DNA of 23,383 nt from Deltaproteobacteria bacterium RIFOXYA12_FULL_61_11 (GTDB lineage: Bacteria; Bdellovibrionota_F; JAHFAK01; YA12-FULL-61-11), in NCBI GenBank assembly GCA_001799195.1, contig MGSU01000001.1:1-23383 (forward strand), in the 5' to 3' direction. How positions within the stretch are numbered: position 1 is the first letter of the stretch; every line of letters begins with the position of its first letter. This document shows, piece by piece, positions 15,080 through 22,569 of this stretch. Position numbers and translations under genes: made by a program. Below the pieces are notes generated by a model that was not told the origin of the DNA, did not search any database, and saw only the letters and a list, made by a program, of their open reading frames with translations.

Positions 15080-16501
15080 ATGCGCTTCTTGCTTCTGATC
15101 TTCGCCCTGGCCATGTTCTCAGCTCAGGCCTCGGACCTCCGCGTCAAGGTTGCGCTCCTGGGGATCAAGGACAACGGCGGACTCGACCGGAAAATACTTT
15201 CCAAGATCGAAGCCCACTGGTACCAGAGCCTCGGCGAATTGGAATTGTTCGAACTCCTCCCCGCTGACACCCAGCGCAGCACCTTAGCTCAGCACAAGTT
15301 TTCCCTGGCCACCTGCCGCGACGACGAGTGCCTGGTCAAGGCGGGCAAGCTGCTCGGCGTGGACCAGATCATCTTCGGCGTCGTCAATCGCGACCGCAAC
15401 GCCTTCGACCTCAGCGTCTACGTGCGCGACGTGGTCACGGGTGATCTGACCTTCGACCTGCGTACGAGCGGAGAGGGTGCCCCAAAGGTCCTGGAGGACA
15501 TGCTCGACCAGACCGTCGAGAAGCTCGGCGAGCACTTTACCTCGGCCACCCCGGCCTGGGTTCGGATCTCGTCCTTCCCCTCGGGCGCCACGATCTTCAT
15601 CGACGACGCCGAGGTCGGCATCAGTCCCAAGGAAATCTTTTTGCAGGGCGGGCGAACCTATGACATCCGGCTATCCCTCGAGGGCGAGGGAGACTACAAA
15701 TCCGTGGTGAGCCTCAAGGAAGGGGAAGTCCGGGACTTCGACGTCAACCTGCGCAAGTACGGCCGCAGCGATAGGAAGACCGAACAATTCAGCGACCCGA
15801 CCACGCTCGGTCTTGGCTATGTGGTCATCACCACCACCCCGCCCGACGCCGAAATCACCTTCCGCGGGGCGACCTTCCAGGGATCGCCGCTGACCCAGGC
15901 CAACGTGCCGGCTGGTGCCTACGAACTCCAAGTGACCCACCCGAAGTACAAACCCTATCGTCAGATGGTCCAGGTCACGGACGGCAACAACAGCTTCCCC
16001 GTCGACCTGACCTCCTCGGCCCCCTCGGGCGCCGCGAACCTGGGTATCCTCGGGTATGGGCTCGAGAGCCTGCTCTGGGGCTTCGGCGATGACACCTACT
16101 CTTTCCACGGCCTCGTCCTCGGGTACGGCCGCGTGCTCGGCGCGGGCCGCGTGGCCAAGGCGACGCTGCTTCTCGGCGGCGGGGCCCTCGGAGAGCTCAC
16201 CGACCCCGGTCCGGACCTGTTCTACGACCTCCGGCTGGGGATGACCCTCCACCGGCTCTTGCTCTCCGAGTCCCACGAACTGCACCTCGGCGTCGAACTC
16301 GGCCTCCTCGGGCTCGACCTCGGGGCAATCAGTCCCTCCTACCTACCGCTCGGTCTCCCGGTCGAGCTGCTCTGGCGCCTCCACGGCCGCTGGGGTCTGC
16401 TGCTCTCCCTGACTCCCGAATACCTGCTCAGGATCGATGACGACGTCGACCGCCACCTCCTTGGCGTGACCCTCAAGGTCACTCCCTTTGCCTCATTCTG
16501 A
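15080..16501 (+). CDS. exported PEGA-domain protein with CsgG/TolB-like N-terminus and probable outer-membrane barrel
   Basis: About 473 residues from ATG 15080, chosen because GGAG lies 8 nt upstream (15068-15071) and the frame then opens directly on a signal peptide (hydrophobic core LLLIFALAMF, A-Q-A near residue 17). Residues 20-155 contain TCRDDECLVKAGKLLGVDQIIFG (79-100 in part), a pattern of CsgG/TolB-like N-terminal domains in surface-associated proteins. PEGA domain 1 spans about 160-224 (FPSGATIFIDD and GGRTYDIRLS) and PEGA 2 about 247-310 (TPPDAEITFRG and AGAYELQVTHPKYKPY). The last 150 residues alternate amphipathic strands and end in phenylalanine (TPFASF), the classical terminal signature of outer-membrane barrels. 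Inference: a periplasmic sensor or scaffold anchored in the outer membrane. It has no adjacent kinase on the same strand. Confidence 0.75.
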   Translation: MRFLLLIFALAMFSAQASDLRVKVALLGIKDNGGLDRKILSKIEAHWYQSLGELELFELLPADTQRSTLAQHKFSLATCRDDECLVKAGKLLGVDQIIFGVVNRDRNAFDLSVYVRDVVTGDLTFDLRTSGEGAPKVLEDMLDQTVEKLGEHFTSATPAWVRISSFPSGATIFIDDAEVGISPKEIFLQGGRTYDIRLSLEGEGDYKSVVSLKEGEVRDFDVNLRKYGRSDRKTEQFSDPTTLGLGYVVITTTPPDAEITFRGATFQGSPLTQANVPAGAYELQVTHPKYKPYRQMVQVTDGNNSFPVDLTSSAPSGAANLGILGYGLESLLWGFGDDTYSFHGLVLGYGRVLGAGRVAKATLLLGGGALGELTDPGPDLFYDLRLGMTLHRLLLSESHELHLGVELGLLGLDLGAISPSYLPLGLPVELLWRLHGRWGLLLSLTPEYLLRIDDDVDRHLLGVTLKVTPFASF

Positions 16502-16506
16502 GGCAT

Positions 16507-16532
16507 CAGTGACCCACACCAGGTCATTGTTT
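16507..16532 (+). terminator. candidate weak intrinsic terminator
   Basis: CAGTGACC (16507-16514) can pair with GGTCATTG (16522-16529) across a 7-nt loop. This gives an 8-bp stem with one G-U pair, followed by only three T residues. It starts 6 nt after the stop of the PEGA gene, which is the right place, but the short T-run makes it weak. Confidence 0.35.
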
Positions 16533-16657
16533 CCCCAGTTCTTCATCTCATTCGATATGAAAAAATAGTTTTCCATTGTTTTCATTGAGAACGACCGGCC
16601 ACACCGATCCGGCATCGCTCTTGCTGAACCAAGACCCAGCAGGTCCAACTATGTCTC

Positions 16658-16663
16658 AGGAGG
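16658..16663 (+). promoter_or_regulatory. ribosome binding site of the 41-residue exported peptide
   Basis: AGGAGG with 6 nt to ATG 16670. A consensus site at ideal spacing in front of such a short frame is the main reason to accept the gene. Confidence 0.65.
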
Positions 16664-16669
16664 CTCTCC

Positions 16670-16795
16670 ATGAAGCTCATCCTCATCGCGGTCTTCACCT
16701 TCGCGGCGCTCTACAACCTGGCCTCGGCGGCGGAACAGGAGGAGGTCACGCCCCAGAGCTGCGCCGAACACGATGAGCTGTGGAGGATCGAGTAG
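16670..16795 (+). CDS. 41-residue putative exported peptide
   Basis: A short gene, ATG at 16670 to TAG at 16793-16795. The N-terminus is a textbook signal peptide: MK, then hydrophobic LILIAVFTFAALY, then N-L-A-S-A with a likely cleavage after A20. The mature part would be only about 21 residues, acidic (seven Asp/Glu), with a single cysteine in P-Q-S-C-A-E-H. AGGAGG is placed 6 nt upstream. The stop is one base from the end of the convergent MoxR gene. The 168-bp spacer before it (16502-16669) is AT-rich and would hold its promoter, though I could not settle on a -35/-10 pair; CATTGTTT occurs twice there (16525-16532, 16574-16581). I do not recognise a family. Alternatives are a degraded remnant of a longer exported protein, or chance. 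Confidence 0.55.
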   Translation: MKLILIAVFTFAALYNLASAAEQEEVTPQSCAEHDELWRIE

Positions 16796-16796
16796 T

Positions 16797-17804
16797 TCAG
16801 CCGAAATCGTCCTGGTGATGTTCCAGCACGGCGGCGAGAATCGCGCCGGCCCCGATGCCGCTGGACTGACCGTGGAAGTTGATCAGCAGCCGGTGTTTGA
16901 GCACAGGCTCTGCCAAGATCCGCAGGTCCTCGCAGGTGACGCAGTACCGACCATCGAGCAGGCAATACGCCTTGGCCGCGAGGACGAGGTGTTGCACCGC
17001 CCTCGGTCCGGCGCCGTAGGCCACATGCTCGTCGACCAGCGCCAGCCCTCCGCCCTGCCCCGGCCTCGTCGCCCTCACCAACCGCACCGCGTACTTGAGC
17101 ACGTATTCGGAGATCGGCACGGCCAGGGTCAACCGCTGCAAGTCGAGGATCTCGGTCCTGCCGAGCACCACGGCCGGGGTATCGCCCCGCTCCACCGTGG
17201 TCGCGGCGGCGATCCGCAGCTCCTGTTCCTCGTCGGGATAGCCGACGTCCACCTGGAGCATGAAGCGGTCGAGTTGGGCCTCGGGCAACGGATACGTGCC
17301 CTCCTGCTCGATGGGGTTCTGGGTGGCGTAGACCATGAAAGGCGGTTCGAGCGGGTAGGTGGTGCCGGCCACGGTGACCTGCCGTTCCTGCATGGCCTGC
17401 AAGAGGGCCGATTGGGTCTTGGGCGAGGTGCGGTTGATCTCATCGGCCAGTAACAGGTTGGTGAAGACCGGGCCGCGGATGAAGCGGAAGCTGCGCTCGC
17501 GGGTCAGGCGATCCTCGTCGAGGATCTCGGACCCGAGGATGTCGGCGGGCATCAGGTCCGGCGTGAATTGGACCCGGTTGAAGCCCAGGTCGAGCACCCC
17601 GGCCAGGGTGCTGATCAGCGTGGTCTTGGCTAGGCCGGGTACGCCGATGAACAGGCAATGCCCCTTGGCGAGGAGGCCGGTCAGCAGGAGGTCGACGATG
17701 CGCTCCTGGCCGATCACCACCTTGCCGATCTCCCGCTGCAGATCTCCTCTGGCCGCGGCCACCCGCTGCACCAGGACCTCATCCCTCTCCATGGTCGCCC
17801 TCAT
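16797..17804 (-). CDS. MoxR-family AAA+ ATPase
   Basis: A 335-residue MoxR protein. It shows IGQERIVDLLLTGLLAKGH near the N-terminus, Walker A GVPGLAKT (54-61), QFTPDLMPADILGSE (79-93), Walker B LLLADEIN (117-124), sensor 1 ATQNP (160-164), EGTYPLPEAQLDRFM (168-182), and a C-terminal lid. MoxR ATPases act as chaperones that insert cofactors or activate partner complexes, usually with DUF58 and VWA-domain proteins encoded next door. Neither is present here. Instead the gene is coupled by an ATGA overlap to an upstream peptidase-MA/TPR gene, and its own 3' end faces the small exported-peptide gene across a single base. ATG 17804 is preferred because of that overlap; ATG 17792 (MERDEV) is possible. 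The partner protein is unknown. Confidence 0.93.
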   Translation of the reverse strand: MRATMERDEVLVQRVAAARGDLQREIGKVVIGQERIVDLLLTGLLAKGHCLFIGVPGLAKTTLISTLAGVLDLGFNRVQFTPDLMPADILGSEILDEDRLTRERSFRFIRGPVFTNLLLADEINRTSPKTQSALLQAMQERQVTVAGTTYPLEPPFMVYATQNPIEQEGTYPLPEAQLDRFMLQVDVGYPDEEQELRIAAATTVERGDTPAVVLGRTEILDLQRLTLAVPISEYVLKYAVRLVRATRPGQGGGLALVDEHVAYGAGPRAVQHLVLAAKAYCLLDGRYCVTCEDLRILAEPVLKHRLLINFHGQSSGIGAGAILAAVLEHHQDDFG

Positions 17805-19399
17805 CGTTCCAAGACCGCCGCGTTGCGCTGCTCTCGCGCTGCTTCCTCCGGCCGACCGAGGCGTGTATGGACCTCGGCCAGGAGCCGGTGACTCTGCGCC
17901 AGGAAGGGGTTCTGGTCAAGCACGGCCAAGAGGCTCGCGCGGCTCTCCTGCAACCGGCCCCGCTCCAGAAGCAACTGTCCCAGGAGGAGATGCACGGTCG
18001 GCGACGCCACTTCCAGGGCAGCCGCGGCCTCGAGGCTGCGCAGCGCTTCATCTCCTTGCTTCAATTCCATCTGGCACAAGGCCATTTTTCGTAGGACCTT
18101 GGCCGAACCTCGAGCAGCAAGCTTGTCCGCCTTGGCGTACTCTTGCAAGGCCGGGCGGTCGTGCCCGCGATCGCGCAGGAGATCCCCCAAGCGCAAGAAT
18201 TGTTCGACTCGCTCGTCCAGAGGCCTCTCGTCCTCCTCCTCGTCTGCGGTCTCCTTCCCGATGCGGAACCGGGTCTTGATCCGGTCGGCGAGGCGGCGTT
18301 TCGGCCCGAACTTCGGCAACTGCTCTTGGACCCAGCGCTCGAAGCGGTCGAGCTTCATGCCGGTCAGGGCGTGGAGCTCGGACTCCAGGCTGCCGCCCGC
18401 GGCGATGCCTCCGAGCAAGGTGGCCACGGCGTCCTTGCCCCAGCGTTCGAGCAGGGCATGAACCGTGAAAGCGACCTGGGCGAAGGCGCGGTCGACCTCG
18501 TCGGCGCTGTCGAGCAGGGCCATGCTCGGGTGCATCTTGCCGAAGGGCACGAAGTCGCGGTGCTGAAGGAGTTCGGCCAGCACGGTCTCGGTGCGCTGGT
18601 CGAGCTTCGCGGGCCCTCGCCACAGCCCCTGGTAATACCGGGCGATCCCCTCGTGCAACCAGATGGGCACCGCGTACCCGGTGCGCAAGACGATGAGGAA
18701 GTGGATGAACTCGTGGGAGATGGTGTCGAGCCAGGAATACCCGCGCAGCAGCGCGGCGGGAGAGACGATCATCATCCGGTTGAATTTGCACAGGGCCAGG
18801 GTCCCGGTGGTGTCGACCGCCTGCCGCGATAAGGTGGACACGGCGATGAAGTCGTCCACGGTCGGGTAGACCTCCAGCCTCACCTCGCCCTCGCGAGGTG
18901 CTCCGAGGGCCTCGGTCAAAGCCTCATCAATGCGCCGCAGCGGCGTTTCCAGATAATCCAACAAGACCGCGTCGCGATCGTTGGCCACGAAGACCGTGAA
19001 CCGGCCGAACCGGCGCGGCTCCCGTTGCCGGAAGGGCTGTGTGATCCGCTCGGTGGTGGCGACGAGCTCCAGGAACGCGCGCTGGGCTTCGCCGAGACCA
19101 CCGGCCACTCCCGAAAGCCGCCGGGCGAGGTCGAGAGCAGCCACGTAATCTCCGCTGTAGAGCTCCACCCGGGCCCGAAAATACGTGGCGAGCTGCTCCG
19201 CCCCTTCGCGTTCGAGCTGCTCGGCAATGCGCTCGGCGAAGGCGAGCTGCCCGCGCTCCAGTGCCTCTTCTCCCTGAGCCCACAGCTCGGCGGGCCCGAG
19301 GACCGCGGACCGTGCCTCTTCCGCGGGCAAGAACAACCAGGCCAGGATGCACAGCAACGCGGCCAGGCCTATCGGGCAGTATCGACGGGTTCTGCTCAC
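17801..19399 (-). CDS. membrane-anchored peptidase-MA metallopeptidase with C-terminal TPRs
   Basis: A 532-residue protein. Residues 11-26 form an N-terminal signal or membrane anchor after basic RTRR. A helical region (35-115) looks repeat-like. The catalytic part has ISHEFIHFL, the HExxH zinc site at 229-233, and a downstream LHEG glutamate at 250, the arrangement of the peptidase-MA gluzincins. Residues about 394-532 contain three to four tetratricopeptide repeats (for example RLGDLLRDRGHDRPALQEY and VHLLLGQLLLERGRLQESR). The enzyme should face the periplasm and use TPRs to bind a substrate or partner. GTG 19399 directly follows the TGA of the kinase gene with no gap, and the stop overlaps the MoxR start. 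The substrate is unknown. A non-proteolytic role cannot be excluded, but both zinc-binding histidines and both glutamates are intact. Confidence 0.82.
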   Translation of the reverse strand: MSRTRRYCPIGLAALLCILAWLFLPAEEARSAVLGPAELWAQGEEALERGQLAFAERIAEQLEREGAEQLATYFRARVELYSGDYVAALDLARRLSGVAGGLGEAQRAFLELVATTERITQPFRQREPRRFGRFTVFVANDRDAVLLDYLETPLRRIDEALTEALGAPREGEVRLEVYPTVDDFIAVSTLSRQAVDTTGTLALCKFNRMMIVSPAALLRGYSWLDTISHEFIHFLIVLRTGYAVPIWLHEGIARYYQGLWRGPAKLDQRTETVLAELLQHRDFVPFGKMHPSMALLDSADEVDRAFAQVAFTVHALLERWGKDAVATLLGGIAAGGSLESELHALTGMKLDRFERWVQEQLPKFGPKRRLADRIKTRFRIGKETADEEEDERPLDERVEQFLRLGDLLRDRGHDRPALQEYAKADKLAARGSAKVLRKMALCQMELKQGDEALRSLEAAAALEVASPTVHLLLGQLLLERGRLQESRASLLAVLDQNPFLAQSHRLLAEVHTRLGRPEEAAREQRNAAVLER

Positions 19400-21247
19400 T
19401 CACTCCTCCGGCAAGGTGACGATAAAGGTCGAACCCTTGGGCGGCTCGCTCTCGACGACGATCGTTCCCTTGTGCAATTCTATGAAATACTTGACCAGGT
19501 ATAGACCGAGGCCCGTGCCCTTGGCCATGGCCAGGCGATCGTCCTTGATGCGGTAGAACTTGAGGAAGATGTTCTCGAGGTCCTTCTTGGGAATGCCCAC
19601 GCCCTGATCGCGAACCCGCAGCACCACCTTGCCGTCGCCGCCGGTCGTCTGCACGTGGATACGGGTACCGGGGTGGGAGTACTTGATGGCGTTCTCGATG
19701 AGGTTCTTGATCACCTGGCGGATCAGGTCCGGGTCGATCTTGATCGGGAAGAGCGGCTCGAGGTCGGTCTCGAGGACAATGCCCTTGGTCGAGGCATCAT
19801 AGGTCAGGATGTCGACGTTCTCCTTGACCAGGGCGTTGATGTCCCGGCTGGCTAGGTTGAGCTGCACGCCGGCGGACTCAATCTTGGTGAAATTGAGGAT
19901 CTTGGTGATGAAGTCGTTGAACTCGTCGGAACTCTGCAGGATTTTGTCGATGGACTGCCGTTGCGCATCGCTCAGACCGCCCTCGTTGAGGATGACCTCG
20001 GCCAGACCCTGGATCCTCGCGATCGGGGTTTTCAAATCGTGGGTCATCAGGGATAGGAAGTTGGTTTTGAGCTCCTCGACCTTGTTGAGCAACTTCACCT
20101 CCTCCTCGATCTTCCACCTGGCCTGCGATTCCTTGATCAGGCGGTAGGGGATGAAGATGTAGTAGGAGATGAACACGGCCATGAGCGGGTGGAAGATGTT
20201 GAGGTACCAGCCGAAGAGCTTGAGCGAGGTCAGCGCCAGGAGCACCAGGCTGAGGAATTCGAAACCGAGGAAGAGGATGCCCGGCATGGGCGTGGTGCCG
20301 AAGACCATGGCGCAGGTCAGCGCGCCGACCAGGAAGATCAAGAGCGAGGTCAGGGTCTCGGAGCTGAAGCGATGGGCATTGTCGTTGAGCAGGGTGTCGA
20401 CGATATTGGCGTGAATCTCCACCCGGGACATGCTGAACTTGCCCTCAGCGTTCTTGAAGAACGGCGTGCGGTGGTAGAAATCGGTGTTGACCAGATCGTC
20501 GACGCCATAGAGGACGATCTTGTCCTTGAACTTCGCCGGGTCCGCCTGTCCGGAGAGGATGTCGACCATGGGTACCGCGGGGTACCGGCCTCTCGATCCG
20601 GCGAAATTGACGTAACTGAGCTGCTCATACTGCGGATCGGCGCTGAGGTCGCGACCGAGGTATGCGCTGACCACGGCCAGGTCGAGGGTGACGAACTTCT
20701 TGTTCAACACCCAGTAGTAGCCATAGGTGAAACGGGTGTACTTGCGGTATTCCTGAATGGTGTCCCCGCTGCGGAAGACCTGCGAGAAGACGTCACCGGC
20801 CCGCTCCTGGATGCATTCCGGCAGCTCCTCGAGCGAGACCCCGTCCTCGGCGATCTCGCGTCCCCAGATGATATTCTCGGCGCCCTCGACGGCTTGGCAC
20901 AGGGCCAAGACCTCGCTCGAGGCGAAATACTCCTGGGCCCGGATGTGGAAATCCACGCCGATGACCTTGGCCCCGGCTTCGCGCAGGAAGGTCAGCACCC
21001 GCGTGTGGTAGTCGAGCGGGATGGGCCAGGATATCCCCTCGCGTTCGTACAGGTCGCGGGTGACGGTGACCAGGAGGATGCGCGGATCGACCTCGCGTTC
21101 GCCCTTGAGCTTGACGAAGGTGTCGTACAGGTCGAGCTGTTTCCGGCTGAAGGAGAAGAATTCGACGTTGAACACCACGGTCAAGAAGAGACCGAAGGCT
21201 AGGTACAGGACGACCTGGGCGAGGGTGCGGGGGGTAGGCCTGTTCAC
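19400..21247 (-). CDS. CHASE2-domain sensor histidine kinase
   Basis: A 615-residue inner-membrane kinase. Transmembrane segment 1 covers about 9-27. An extracytoplasmic CHASE2 domain (about 36-295) includes ISWPIPLDYHTRVLTFL, AGAKVIGVDFHI and RVEIHANIVDTLL. It is followed by three membrane segments (about 299-366), the usual CHASE2 topology. A short coiled coil leads to the H-box LMTHDLKTPIARI with H403. The N-box is NLIENAIKYS (515-524), G1 is RDQGVGIP (546-553), the F-box LKFY, and G2 GTGLGLYLVK (577-586). No receiver or PAS domain and no adjacent response regulator is present, so the output partner is encoded elsewhere or lies in the co-transcribed genes. The start is GTG 21247, overlapping the stop of a 27-codon leader frame (GTGA). 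The candidate promoter at 21351-21379 would serve the whole kinase-peptidase-MoxR operon. Confidence 0.92.
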   Translation of the reverse strand: MNRPTPRTLAQVVLYLAFGLFLTVVFNVEFFSFSRKQLDLYDTFVKLKGEREVDPRILLVTVTRDLYEREGISWPIPLDYHTRVLTFLREAGAKVIGVDFHIRAQEYFASSEVLALCQAVEGAENIIWGREIAEDGVSLEELPECIQERAGDVFSQVFRSGDTIQEYRKYTRFTYGYYWVLNKKFVTLDLAVVSAYLGRDLSADPQYEQLSYVNFAGSRGRYPAVPMVDILSGQADPAKFKDKIVLYGVDDLVNTDFYHRTPFFKNAEGKFSMSRVEIHANIVDTLLNDNAHRFSSETLTSLLIFLVGALTCAMVFGTTPMPGILFLGFEFLSLVLLALTSLKLFGWYLNIFHPLMAVFISYYIFIPYRLIKESQARWKIEEEVKLLNKVEELKTNFLSLMTHDLKTPIARIQGLAEVILNEGGLSDAQRQSIDKILQSSDEFNDFITKILNFTKIESAGVQLNLASRDINALVKENVDILTYDASTKGIVLETDLEPLFPIKIDPDLIRQVIKNLIENAIKYSHPGTRIHVQTTGGDGKVVLRVRDQGVGIPKKDLENIFLKFYRIKDDRLAMAKGTGLGLYLVKYFIELHKGTIVVESEPPKGSTFIVTLPEE

Positions 21248-21327
21248 GCGGCCCTCGGCTCGTCGGACCCGTCGGACCTGGTCCCGGTCGTTCGGTCATC
21301 GCGCTGGTGGTGGTTCTCGTGGCTCAT
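21244..21327 (-). CDS. 27-codon leader ORF overlapping the kinase start
   Basis: ATG at 21327, preceded by GAGG at 5 nt, opens a frame that reads M-S-H-E-N-H-H-Q-R-D-D-R-T-T-G and stops at 21244-21246, so that its TGA lies within the GTG start of the kinase (GTGA). The peptide is hydrophilic and rich in His, Asp and Arg, with no signal or membrane segment. The geometry equals the 4-nt overlaps seen between the accepted genes of this window, which suggests translational coupling of the kinase to a leader peptide. It could also be a chance frame in GC-rich sequence, or an independent small protein. The kinase GTG has only a weak ribosome binding site of its own. Confidence 0.35.
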   Translation of the reverse strand: MSHENHHQRDDRTTGTRSDGSDEPRAA

Positions 21328-21350
21328 CCCGGCCTCACCGCAGGTCGAGG

Positions 21351-21379
21351 ATACTACACCGCTGGCCGCACGGAGTAAA
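21351..21379 (-). promoter_or_regulatory. candidate promoter of the kinase-peptidase-MoxR operon
   Basis: On the minus strand TTTACT (21379-21374, 4/6) and TAGTAT (21356-21351, 4/6) are 17 bp apart. They lie between the end of the family 4 glycosyltransferase gene (21391) and the leader ORF (ATG 21327). The predicted start is near 21344. It would uncouple this operon from the glycosyltransferase genes upstream; no terminator hairpin separates them. Confidence 0.4.
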
Positions 21380-21390
21380 CAGGTATGGTG

Positions 21391-22569
21391 TCACCTCTTC
21401 GTAGGTCCTCCCGCCCGGTAGATTCCTTCCAGCCGCCTCAGATGGTCACCGAGCGTCGGCAAGGTCCCGCGGCATTCCGGGAGCGTACCTGCTGCGAGGG
21501 TCTCGACGAGATGAGAGATCCCATCGGCCAAGGCCTCGGCATCCCCGGGGTGAACGAGGTAGCCTCCTTGGTGCCGGCCGTGCAGCTCGGCGATACCGCC
21601 GAGGTCCGAACCGAGGTACGGGACACCTCGGGCCAGGGCCTCGAGCACGACCAGCGGACCGATCTCGGGCCACAGCGAGGGCACGAGCAGGCCGTCGATG
21701 GTTTTCCACAGCTCGTCCATGGCCTCGAAATCCAGGAGCGGCAGCGCCCTGCACCCGGGAAGACCGAGATCCAGTCCTGGCGTGAGGAGTTCGAAGTCGC
21801 GCTTGCGCAGCAGGCCGAGAGCCTGGCGCAAGACGTCGAAGCCCTTGTGGACCTGGGTCCCTCCCGCATAGAGCAGCCGCGGTCGTTTCCCAGGCGGCCT
21901 TGTGCGGGGGCTTACCCCGCTCGGCGCGAAGTGGTTCAGGCGACGCAGGCCCACTCCGGGGAAGGCCGCGGCCAGGGGTGCCGCCAGGTGTTCGGCGGGC
22001 AGGAGCAAGGCTTCTAAGGACCGGAAAGCCCGGCCGAGGGTGTGCCGATACCAGCGGAGGAATAGCGGGGCCAGGGTGCGCCGGAGCGGATCGCGGCCTC
22101 TCCCGAGGCACCGGGCACAAACGGCAAGCCCAGGGCCGCGGCAGGGGGTACCGTCCTGATCCAGCAGGTGCAAGCGCGGGCAGAGCAAGAAGTGATCGTG
22201 CACGCTCAGGAAGACCCGCGCTCCCAGCTCCGCGGCTCTCGGGATCAATCCCGGGGAAAAACCCAGGAGGTGCTGGAGATGGACGACCTCGGGCTGGAAG
22301 GAGCGCAGTTCGGCCACACACGCCTGAGTGGTATCCTTATTATAGACCGCGGTGAGCAGACCGCTCGCCCCCCCGTGGGAGACCCTGACGTGCGAGACCC
22401 CGCTCTGTTCGAACTTCCGGAGAGCCGGTCCGCGACCCGACTCGGCCGCAGCAACCCACAACACTTGGTGCCCCGAGGCGGCCAAGGCCTCGACAACCGT
22501 GTGGGTGTAACGCTCGATCCCCCCGAACCCCTCGGGTGGAGCACAGTGCGACACGAGGGCGATCCTCAT
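21391..22569 (-). CDS. glycosyltransferase family 4 (GT-B fold)
   Basis: About 392 residues from ATG 22569, whose ATGA overlaps the stop of the family 2 glycosyltransferase. In-frame sequence upstream of this ATG lies inside that gene and is discarded. The N-terminal domain opens MRIALVSH and carries the glycine loop GFGGIERYTH (14-23) and SVHDHFLLCPRLHLL (122-136). Cysteines at 130, 143, 151 and 154 form a C-x12-C-x7-C-x-x-C cluster seen in a subset of family 4 enzymes, perhaps binding a metal. The C-terminal donor-binding domain has RLLYAGGTQVHKGFDVL and the E-x7-E motif within PEIGPLVVLEALARG. The enzyme should transfer a sugar from a nucleotide donor to a glycan or lipid at the cytoplasmic face. 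Sugar and acceptor are unknown. Confidence 0.88.
   Translation of the reverse strand: MRIALVSHCAPPEGFGGIERYTHTVVEALAASGHQVLWVAAAESGRGPALRKFEQSGVSHVRVSHGGASGLLTAVYNKDTTQACVAELRSFQPEVVHLQHLLGFSPGLIPRAAELGARVFLSVHDHFLLCPRLHLLDQDGTPCRGPGLAVCARCLGRGRDPLRRTLAPLFLRWYRHTLGRAFRSLEALLLPAEHLAAPLAAAFPGVGLRRLNHFAPSGVSPRTRPPGKRPRLLYAGGTQVHKGFDVLRQALGLLRKRDFELLTPGLDLGLPGCRALPLLDFEAMDELWKTIDGLLVPSLWPEIGPLVVLEALARGVPYLGSDLGGIAELHGRHQGGYLVHPGDAEALADGISHLVETLAAGTLPECRGTLPTLGDHLRRLEGIYRAGGPTKR

Noticed and set aside
20189-21202. Plus-strand open frame of 337 codons opposite the sensor kinase
   Set aside because: Acidic, low-complexity mirror frame of a well-supported CHASE2 kinase; no motifs.
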